The notes beneath the pieces are model-generated. The model did not search any database. It was not told the DNA's origin and worked only from the letters and a program-made list of their open reading frames with translations. Shown here one piece after another: positions 1 to 5,232 of a stretch of 5,232 bases of DNA. The position numbers and the translations under genes were made by a program. The stretch lies in contig CANPDS010000182.1 of the NCBI GenBank assembly GCA_947573015.1, positions 1-5,232 on the forward strand, given 5' to 3'. This stretch comes from an uncultured Muribaculum sp. Its GTDB lineage: Bacteria > Bacteroidota > Bacteroidia > Bacteroidales > Muribaculaceae. Position 1 is the stretch's first letter, and each line of letters begins with the position of its first letter.

Positions 1-2759
1 CCTTTCTGACGGGCTACGGAATTACCGTTTGCATCAGTGGTGGTGTATTCGTCGCCTTCCTGCCAGATGCCGATCACGCTGAAATCATAGAATACGGAAA
101 GCGGCTTGCCGATAAACCATTTATTGGTGACATCATCAAGCTTGTCGCCACGGAGGTCGACGATCTTGTCGCGGTTGAGCGAGAAGCTTAAGCTTGTGCG
201 CCATGTGAAGTCGCGGGTCTGGGTGTTGATTGTGTTAAGGGTGGCCTCGATACCCTTGTTCTCGGTCTCCCCCACATTGTCCCAGATGGTCTTGTAACCG
301 TTCATGATAGGCACGGTTCGCTTCATCAGAAGGTCTTTTGTGCGTGAACGGTACACATCGATGCTACCGTTGATGCGGCCGTTGAAGAATGAGTAGTCAA
401 TACCGATATTGGCGGTGTAGGTAGTCTCCCATTTCAGGTTCGGGTTGCCTACACCATCGGTAGAGAGGTATGTGGCGTTGACAGCCTGTGAGCCGTCACC
501 CCAGATATATTTGATACCTGAGTTGGTGTAGAGGCGGTCAAGAGTTTGGTAACGTGAGATCGCGTTGTTACCGTTGGCGCCATAGGAGAGGCGGAGCTTT
601 AGCATGTCGAGCCACTGGGCGTTGTCGCGTAGGAAAGGCTCGTTGCCGATATGCCATGCAAGGGCTGCCGAGGGGAAGAAACCAAATTTATTGTTGCGGC
701 CGAATACTGATGCGCCGTCGCGACGGCCGGTAAGGGTAACCATATATTTGCTGTCGAACATGTAGTTGATACGTCCCATATATGACATCATGGTCTCTTT
801 CCAGAAGCCTGACCCTACGGTGATGTTTTTCTCACCATTGCCAAGAGAGTAGAAGCTCATATCGTCGTTGACGAAGCTTTCTGCGCTCTCTGAGGTGCTC
901 TTGTTGTTCTTCTCCTGCATACTGAAGAGTGCGGTAAGGTCGATATGGTGCTTGCCGAAAGTATTGTCATACTTGGCGATGTTCTCCCAGGTCCAGTCTA
1001 CTGTGCGGGAGGTGCTGATTGAGCCTTTGCCGTCAACCTTCTTGCCTTCGGCTGTGTCACGGCCGTAGTAGGTGCCTGTAAAGTTGTCGCGGTAGTTGTA
1101 GCCATATTGTGATTTGAGCGAGAGGCCTTCAATGGGTTTGATCTCGATGAAACCGTTGTAGAGCACGTTGCGGCTGGTGTTTTTGTTGTCGGCACGGATG
1201 TTGCGCATCGGAGAGGGCAGGTTGGAGTAGTCCATCGGCTCGTCGTAGTAGTTGCCGTCATCTGCCATGAAGATACCGTAGGGCGACTGCTTGATGGCAT
1301 GCTCGAGGTTGGGGGTGAGGCCTCCGGTCTCGCGGTTGATAAACTGGCCTGTGATGCCTACTGTGAGCCACTTGTTGAGCACCTGCTGTATTGAGGTGTA
1401 CACGCTGATACGCTCATAGTTGGAGTTGATCACTACGCCCGGTTGGTCGAGATATGATACTGCGGCCATATAGCTGGTCGATTCCGTACCGCCGGAGATG
1501 GAGAGCTGATGATCATGCTGGAAAGAGGTGCGGAATATGTCATCCTGCCAGTCGCGGGTGATACCCTGTGCGTAGTTGATGCGTTCGCTGGCGCTGATCA
1601 CCTGTCCGTAGAGTGGATCGAGGTCGACGCCGGTGAGCTGTTTGGTGCCCAGACGGCCCAGATCCTGCTTGAACTGGATATATTCGTTGGGACCCATGGT
1701 CTCGATACGCTGCATCTCAGAGGCAACGGTGAATGTGCCCTTGTAGACAACCTTGGCCCCCTGGTTCGAGCCTTTCTTCGTCTGCACGAGGATCACACCG
1801 TTGGAGCCTCGCGAACCGTAGATGGCTACTGATGAGGCATCCTTGAGCACGGATATCGACTCAACAAGGTTGGGGTCGATATCGCTCATGGAGCCTTCGT
1901 AGGGTATACCGTCGAGCACTATGAGCGGAGAGTTGCTTCCTGAGAGTGAGTTGGTACCGCGGATGAGGAGCGACTGGTCGCTACCGGGCTTGGCCTCTCC
2001 TGTGGTGATGGAGAAACCTGCCACCTGGCCTACGAGACGGTCCATAAGGTTGCCGGAATTAGACATCTTGAGAGTCTCCTCGCCTACTACGGTAAGACCG
2101 CCGGTGAGGTCCTTCTTCTTCATTGTACCGTAGCCTACCACCACTACTTCGTCGAGGTTGTTGGTGCTTTCCGACATCTTCACTTCCACAGGGCCGTCGC
2201 CTACGGTTACAGCCTTGGTGGCGAATCCCACGTAGGATATCTCAAGCTGCTGACCCTTGCGGGCGGGGAGCTGGAAATTTCCGTCGAGGTCGGTCATTGT
2301 GCCTTCGCCTGCTCCTTTCACCACCACTGCGGCACCTACGAGCGGATCGCCGGACTCATCTACTACCGTTCCTGTGATGACGCTGGTGGCTTGGAGGTTT
2401 TTTGGCATTTTCCCTTTGGGAAAGAGTGTCACCTGACGGCCGAACACACGGTAGTCAAGACCAGCCTTGGCGCACATGTCGGCCAGGATAGTGTCGGCAT
2501 TCTTGCCCGACAGTTCGATGTCGATACGTTTGTTGAGCTGGCGGTTGGCACCTTCGGCATAGACAAACATGTAGTCGCTGTGCTTCTCGATGTACTTCAG
2601 GACATCGCTGACTGACTGGCTGCTTTGCTTCGCCGAAGAGGCGCTTGCTGCGCTCTGGATGGCTCCTGAATCGGACGCCACTGCATAAGTTGGCGCTGTC
2701 AGAGCCCCGCATAGCAACAGCATACCTGTGCCCATTGCTCTTTGGAAGTTAAATTTCAT
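1..2759 (-). CDS. SusC/RagA-family TonB-dependent outer-membrane transducer with STN domain (3' end missing)
   Basis: Outer-membrane beta-barrel that imports a ligand, usually a glycan in this family, using TonB energy, and probably also signals its presence. The frame is open from the ATG at 2759 to the left edge (919 codons); the end of the barrel, perhaps 100-250 residues, is missing. Domains in order: signal peptide, residues 1-26 (MKFNFQR, hydrophobic core with LLLCGALTA, likely cut after TYA); STN/secretin-like signalling domain, about 46-114 (VLKYIEKHSDYMFVYAEG to RVFGRQVTLF); carboxypeptidase-regulatory-like domain, about 124-195 (ITGTVVDESGDPLVGA, ISYVGF); the DEVVVVGYGT segment at 203-212; plug, about 213-340, with the family signatures LIVLDGIPYEG (D283) and SVLKDASSVAIYGSRGSNGV; then barrel strands. 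The start lacks a Shine-Dalgarno but has an A/T-rich leader, as is common in Bacteroidetes. The STN domain and the FecR/sigma genes just upstream point to a transducer. SusD is expected beyond the left edge. Ligand unknown. Confidence 0.96.
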   Translation of the reverse strand, partial: MKFNFQRAMGTGMLLLCGALTAPTYAVASDSGAIQSAASASSAKQSSQSVSDVLKYIEKHSDYMFVYAEGANRQLNKRIDIELSGKNADTILADMCAKAGLDYRVFGRQVTLFPKGKMPKNLQATSVITGTVVDESGDPLVGAAVVVKGAGEGTMTDLDGNFQLPARKGQQLEISYVGFATKAVTVGDGPVEVKMSESTNNLDEVVVVGYGTMKKKDLTGGLTVVGEETLKMSNSGNLMDRLVGQVAGFSITTGEAKPGSDQSLLIRGTNSLSGSNSPLIVLDGIPYEGSMSDIDPNLVESISVLKDASSVAIYGSRGSNGVILVQTKKGSNQGAKVVYKGTFTVASEMQRIETMGPNEYIQFKQDLGRLGTKQLTGVDLDPLYGQVISASERINYAQGITRDWQDDIFRTSFQHDHQLSISGGTESTSYMAAVSYLDQPGVVINSNYERISVYTSIQQVLNKWLTVGITGQFINRETGGLTPNLEHAIKQSPYGIFMADDGNYYDEPMDYSNLPSPMRNIRADNKNTSRNVLYNGFIEIKPIEGLSLKSQYGYNYRDNFTGTYYGRDTAEGKKVDGKGSISTSRTVDWTWENIAKYDNTFGKHHIDLTALFSMQEKNNKSTSESAESFVNDDMSFYSLGNGEKNITVGSGFWKETMMSYMGRINYMFDSKYMVTLTGRRDGASVFGRNNKFGFFPSAALAWHIGNEPFLRDNAQWLDMLKLRLSYGANGNNAISRYQTLDRLYTNSGIKYIWGDGSQAVNATYLSTDGVGNPNLKWETTYTANIGIDYSFFNGRINGSIDVYRSRTKDLLMKRTVPIMNGYKTIWDNVGETENKGIEATLNTINTQTRDFTWRTSLSFSLNRDKIVDLRGDKLDDVTNKWFIGKPLSVFYDFSVIGIWQEGDEYTTTDANGNSVARQK

Positions 2760-2811
2760 GATTAATTTGATTGGTAAATTATTGGTTTGTCTTGTGTATT
2801 ATCAGGGGGTA
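2760..2811 (-). promoter_or_regulatory. A/T-rich leader between the FecR and SusC genes with an 11-bp-spaced direct repeat
   Basis: These 52 bases separate the anti-sigma stop from the receptor start. They hold two copies of ATTGGT on the plus strand (2770-2775 and 2781-2786), which read ACCAAT on the gene strand, one helical turn apart, in A/T-rich sequence ending in AAATTAATC before the ATG. No clear -33/-7 promoter pair and no terminator hairpin are visible, so read-through from the sigma/FecR genes is plausible. An additional sigma-dependent start here cannot be excluded. Confidence 0.3.
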
Positions 2812-3762
2812 TTACTGTGGGGTGATGCTGTAGGTGGCGCTGTCGGGAAGCGGCTCAATCTCCATCGGTATGAGTGATCCGAGCACTGCCATTACGCCGT
2901 CAATATCGCTCTTGAGGTCGAGACGCCCGTAGAGGCGCCGATCCTTGAGTGTGGGGTCGAGAACGATGTTGATACCGTAGTATGTGCTCAGACGTGCGGC
3001 GATGTCGCCGAGAGTCTGTTCTTCCAGACGCAGGCTTCCCTGAGTCCAGCTTGTATAGAATGATGTGTCGACTTGCGACATGGCTTCTATGGCACCATCG
3101 CATATGTCAACCTTGTGATTGGGGTGGAGGTGTATGCGCTCGTCGGAAGCGGTATGGATCGACACGCTCCCTTCCACAAGCACCACGCTCGCACTTGACG
3201 GGTCGTAGTTGTTGATGCAGAACTTAGTGCCGAGCACCTGCACGTCGAATCCATTGCCCGACACGATGAACGGATGCGCCGCATCCTTGGCTACCTCGAA
3301 GTAGACCTCGCCGGAGGCCCATACGTGGCGTGTGGCGCCGTCGAAGCGCGAAGGGTAGCGCACCTGAGAGCGTGAATTGGCTATCAGTCGGGTGCCGTCG
3401 GCGAGCATGAGGGTCATGCGCTGGCCTGTGGGTACGTTGATCTCATTGTACTCTGCGGTGTTGCCGAGAGCCTCGGTCACCATATCCGTGGGGGTGCCGG
3501 GATGTACGGAAGATCCAGGGATGACATTGAGACAGAAAACGAGGGCCACACATGCCGCTACAGCCGCCATTGAGAGCAGCCGCCAGCGGAGGCGCGAACG
3601 CAGCAGACGCTCGTGCAATATCTTCATATGGGTGAGCCGGACTACGCCAGCCGTATCAACGTCAGGCAACTTCACAGTCTCAAAATATCGGTCGAGAAGC
3701 TCGTCGAAATTAAGTCTGACCGGCAGTTTTGATTTGCAATGTATGTCCTCGTTATTGTTCAT
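2812..3762 (-). CDS. FecR-like anti-sigma factor (DUF4974-type)
   Basis: Inner-membrane anti-sigma factor of 316 residues that probably holds the adjacent ECF sigma factor and releases it when the STN domain of the partner receptor signals in the periplasm. Residues 1-61 form a charged cytoplasmic part (LNFDELLDRYFE and an Arg-rich stretch, 51-61) presumed to bind sigma. One membrane segment follows at about 62-80 (LLSMAAVAACVALVFCLNV). The periplasmic FecR domain spans about 107-202, with VPTGQRMTLMLADGT, GEVYFEVAKDAAHPFIV and VLGTKFCINNY. A C-terminal DUF4974-like domain spans about 241-305 (GSLRLEEQTLGDIAARLSTY, YGRLDL). Length and domain order are normal for Bacteroidetes FecR proteins. 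The ATG at 3762 lies inside the end of the sigma gene (11-base overlap), so the two are probably co-transcribed and translationally coupled. The residue-level mechanism is inferred from the family. Confidence 0.95.
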   Translation of the reverse strand: MNNNEDIHCKSKLPVRLNFDELLDRYFETVKLPDVDTAGVVRLTHMKILHERLLRSRLRWRLLSMAAVAACVALVFCLNVIPGSSVHPGTPTDMVTEALGNTAEYNEINVPTGQRMTLMLADGTRLIANSRSQVRYPSRFDGATRHVWASGEVYFEVAKDAAHPFIVSGNGFDVQVLGTKFCINNYDPSSASVVLVEGSVSIHTASDERIHLHPNHKVDICDGAIEAMSQVDTSFYTSWTQGSLRLEEQTLGDIAARLSTYYGINIVLDPTLKDRRLYGRLDLKSDIDGVMAVLGSLIPMEIEPLPDSATYSITPQ

Positions 3763-4318
3763 TGTTCGTTCCGTTCGTTAGTTTGCGCCGCAGATGGTCC
3801 ATGGCATATGCCACATGGTAGTTGACCGTCGACAGCGATATGTTGAGCATCGTTGCTATCTGCTTGTAGGGCATTCTCTCTATTTTGGCAAGAAAGAACA
3901 CGTGTTTGCATTTTGGTGGCAATGTTTCCAGCGCGCTGTTGACCGATTCCTGCTGCTCCCGGCTCAGCAGCTTTTCATCGGGAGCCTCAACCGGTGGAAT
4001 GGTGAATGCCTCGATGTCGTCGAATGATACGAACGTCGGCTTTCCGCGCTCGTTGCGCAGCCGGGTCACTACCTTGCAGTAGGTGATGGTGCGCAGCCAT
4101 TGCCCCATATATTCTATCTCGATAAGCTTGTCGCGCGACCGCCACACCTGCATGAATACATCGCTCACCACCTCTTCGACGGTCTCTTTCGACTTAAGCA
4201 TGGCCATCGCATAGTTGTACAGTTGCGATGACCACTGGACCATGAATATATCAAAGGCCCGTTCGTCACCTTGGCTGATGCGGTATAGCAGATTTTCACG
4301 TTTTTCAATGGATGTCAT
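3752..4318 (-). CDS. ECF-type RNA polymerase sigma factor (sigma-70 family)
   Basis: Extracytoplasmic-function sigma factor of 188 residues that would direct RNA polymerase to promoters of this locus when freed from the FecR partner. Region 2 spans about residues 20-90: ERAFDIFMVQWSSQLYNYA, then the core-binding VEEVVSDVFMQVWRSRDKL, then the WLRTITYCKVVTRLR promoter-melting helix. A variable linker (about 91-120) leads to region 4 at about 125-180: LETLPPKCKHVFFLAKIERM followed by the helix-turn-helix YKQIATMLNISLSTVNYHV and AYAMDHLRRKL. No extra C-terminal domain is present. I chose the ATG at 4318 because a GAGAGGG sequence (4335-4329) lies 10 bases upstream and family similarity begins just after it. 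A GTG at 4342 in the same frame would add eight residues (MPREGIPA) and cannot be excluded. The stop overlaps the start of the FecR gene. Confidence 0.95.
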   Translation of the reverse strand: MTSIEKRENLLYRISQGDERAFDIFMVQWSSQLYNYAMAMLKSKETVEEVVSDVFMQVWRSRDKLIEIEYMGQWLRTITYCKVVTRLRNERGKPTFVSFDDIEAFTIPPVEAPDEKLLSREQQESVNSALETLPPKCKHVFFLAKIERMPYKQIATMLNISLSTVNYHVAYAMDHLRRKLTNGTNNEQ

Positions 4319-4328
4319 CGCGGGTATG

Positions 4329-4335
4329 CCCTCTC
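4329..4335 (-). promoter_or_regulatory. Putative ribosome-binding site of the ECF sigma gene
   Basis: On the minus strand GAGAGGG lies 10 bases before the ATG at 4318, a purine-rich Shine-Dalgarno-like site. It supports the ATG over the GTG at 4342, for which this sequence would already be coding. Bacteroidetes depend little on Shine-Dalgarno pairing, so the evidence is modest. Confidence 0.35.
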
Positions 4336-4362
4336 GGGGCACGGTATTCTGTCAAGCTGTTT

Positions 4363-4370
4363 TACTTTTG
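4363..4370 (+). promoter_or_regulatory. Possible Bacteroides-type -7 box on the plus strand (TACTTTTG)
   Basis: TACTTTTG matches the Bacteroides -7 consensus TAnnTTTG exactly and lies about 10 bases before the 13-bp inverted repeat, so a start near 4377 would give an RNA of roughly 65 bases ending in the T-rich tail. No convincing -33 TTTG is seen at the expected spacing (about 4340-4343 reads CACG), and an 8-base match with two free positions can arise by chance. Weak call. Confidence 0.2.
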
Positions 4371-4380
4371 AGTCGAGAGG

Positions 4381-4436
4381 CCGGAGCGGGAGAGGGGTTG
4401 CAGTGCGGTTGTGTGTGGAGAGATCTCCCGCTCCGG
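4381..4436. repeat. Perfect 13-bp inverted repeat, terminator-like on the plus strand
   Basis: CCGGAGCGGGAGA at 4381-4393 is the exact reverse complement of TCTCCCGCTCCGG at 4424-4436, enclosing a 30-base loop. On the plus strand the stem is followed by TTTTGCTTT (4437-4445), the shape of an intrinsic terminator, although the loop is long. On the minus strand, the direction of every gene here, the stem is followed by CCTCTCGACTC with no U-tract. It lies between the beta-helix stop and the sigma start. It could end a plus-strand transcript, act as a minus-strand mRNA structure in the sigma leader, or serve as a weak terminator of the beta-helix gene. The repeat itself is certain; its role is not. 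Confidence 0.9.
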
Positions 4437-4501
4437 TTTTGCTTTACCTATTAACAATTACTTTTAACCTTAAAAAATACCTAATTATGAAGCGAAATCG
4501 T

Positions 4502-5232
4502 TTATCGTACGAGCACCTTGCGGCCATTGTGGATATAGATACCCTTTGCGGCGGGACGCTCGCTCAGGCGCATGCCCTGGAGAGTATACCAGGCTCCATC
4601 GGCATCGTTTGCTGCGTTGTCGGCTACTGATTCTATGCCGGTGGTGGTATTGGTGATGGCGAGTGCACCATTGCTTGTGCTTGCTGTGCGTGCGGTGCCG
4701 AGCTGATCTACTGCACTGTCTACAGTATAGCTCCACGACTCAGCGGCTACGATTGAGGCAATAGCAGCTGGAGCCATTCCGGTCACGAACTTCTCGGGAG
4801 TTATGGTGCCGTTGGCTGCAAGTGTGTTGTCGCCGAAGATAGCTTCGAAAGTGTTGTCGGCGCTGATGTTGTCGGTGTCGGTGGCTGTGTAGCCTTCAGC
4901 TACATTGCCCACGAAATTGTTGCCTTGGAATTTGTATTCCGAGGTCGCCGATGCATCGGCGATGGCGTCTACGCCGCCATCGCCAACAATAATAGAGTTG
5001 GCTATATTTAATGCTCCCTTACCGTTGGAGTAGATCTGTGCTCCGGCGGCGGCTGTGTTGCCGGCGACGGTCGATGACACAAGGTTGAGAATGTTGGAAT
5101 AGTAGCCGGGACCATTCATGTAGATGCCGCCGCCATTGGCGTTTGCTGTGTTGTTGGCAAAGGTGCTGTTGATTACGTTGATCTTTGTAGCATGACGTGC
5201 GTAGATGGCTGCGCCGTTGGTCTCGGTGGTGT
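4502..5232 (-). CDS. Secreted parallel beta-helix (choice-of-anchor Q / PMP-like) protein, C-terminal part
   Basis: Partial gene: 243 codons are visible, ending at the TAA at 4504-4502; the frame stays open to the right edge, so the in-frame Met at 5119 is internal. The N-terminal visible part has beta-helix rungs built around G-x-x-I-Y: GAAIY (5215-5201), GGGIY (5134-5120) and GAQIY (5044-5030), 27 and 30 residues apart. Between them are INVINSTFANNTANANG and LNLVSSTVAGNTAAAG, then ALNIANSIIVG. This Asn/Thr/Gly-rich pattern is typical of polymorphic outer-membrane-protein-like and choice-of-anchor Q surface proteins, and DQLGTARTASTSNGA fits the end of the latter. The tail, GAWYTLQGMRL then KGIYIHNGRKVLVR, resembles the short C-terminal sorting-type tails common on exported Prevotella and Bacteroidales proteins. 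It is probably exported and surface-attached. No catalytic residues can be assigned; adhesin and polysaccharide-binding roles are both possible. Confidence 0.85.
   Translation of the reverse strand, partial: TTETNGAAIYARHATKINVINSTFANNTANANGGGIYMNGPGYYSNILNLVSSTVAGNTAAAGAQIYSNGKGALNIANSIIVGDGGVDAIADASATSEYKFQGNNFVGNVAEGYTATDTDNISADNTFEAIFGDNTLAANGTITPEKFVTGMAPAAIASIVAAESWSYTVDSAVDQLGTARTASTSNGALAITNTTTGIESVADNAANDADGAWYTLQGMRLSERPAAKGIYIHNGRKVLVR

Noticed and set aside
998..1300. Minus-strand open frame of 100 codons in another frame of the receptor gene
   Set aside because: Low-complexity Thr/Ser/Pro-rich composition. The receptor frame is continuous through this stretch with barrel-like sequence, so there is no frameshift to explain it.
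1509..1832. Plus-strand open frame of 107 codons within the receptor gene
   Set aside because: It is antisense to the conserved plug/barrel region of the SusC gene, whose frame carries the family motifs; no domain or start signal of its own.
2455..2712. Minus-strand open frame of 85 codons overlapping the receptor N-terminus
   Set aside because: Out of frame with the signal peptide and STN domain, which are intact; no family resemblance.
1..2759. Possible frameshift in the receptor gene
   Set aside because: The frame was checked at several points (near 1806, 1266, 918, 603, 303 and the left edge) and always agrees with the ATG at 2759; no internal stop was found.
3377..3781. Plus-strand open frame of 134 codons opposite the FecR gene
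   Set aside because: It is fully antisense to a clear FecR gene, has a Ser/Arg-rich composition typical of a shadow frame and shows no recognisable domain.
4381..4436. Inverted repeat as an invertible-promoter (phase-variation) element
   Set aside because: The 30-base spacer is too small to hold a promoter that flips, and no recombinase gene is visible. A hairpin in RNA is simpler.
1..5232. tRNA, rRNA, CRISPR array, insertion sequence
   Set aside because: No cloverleaf, rRNA-like sequence, regularly spaced repeats, transposase motifs or terminal inverted repeats were seen; coding sequence fills almost the whole window.

Overview
The window looks like chromosomal DNA of a gut-type Bacteroidales bacterium. 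The evidence is a SusC/RagA-type TonB-dependent receptor, an ECF sigma/FecR pair of Bacteroidetes type (FecR with a C-terminal DUF4974-like domain), A/T-rich leaders with little Shine-Dalgarno signal, and a secreted beta-helix protein ending in a 'GIYIxNGRKVLVR'-like tail. The fairly GC-rich coding sequence would suit Muribaculaceae or a relative, but that placement is inference.

All recognised genes are on the minus strand, so transcription runs right to left. From right to left they are: (1) 5232-4502, the C-terminal part of a large secreted parallel beta-helix protein whose start lies beyond the right edge; (2) a gap of about 180 bases (4501-4319) holding an A/T-rich stretch, a perfect 13-bp inverted repeat and the leader of the next gene; (3) 4318-3752, an ECF sigma factor; (4) 3762-2812, a FecR-like anti-sigma factor overlapping the sigma gene by 11 bases; (5) a 52-base A/T-rich gap; (6) 2759-1, a SusC-family outer-membrane transporter with an N-terminal signalling (STN) domain, cut by the left edge after 919 codons. 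A SusD-like partner and glycan-degrading enzymes would be expected beyond the left edge but are not visible.

Together genes 3, 4 and 6 form a cell-surface signalling and uptake module at the head of a polysaccharide-utilisation locus. In characterised relatives, ligand binding by the SusC/FecA-type transducer is relayed by its periplasmic STN domain to the inner-membrane FecR protein, which frees the ECF sigma factor to activate the locus. The ligand cannot be told from this sequence. The beta-helix gene lies upstream on the same strand but is separated by the gap, so its link to the module is uncertain.

The most unexplained piece is the gap before the sigma gene. Its 13-bp inverted repeat has a T-rich tail only on the strand opposite to all genes, and an exact Bacteroides-type -7 box lies just before it on that strand. 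This could mark a short antisense RNA. The sigma leader also has sequences able to pair with its own putative ribosome-binding site. Both ideas are inference.
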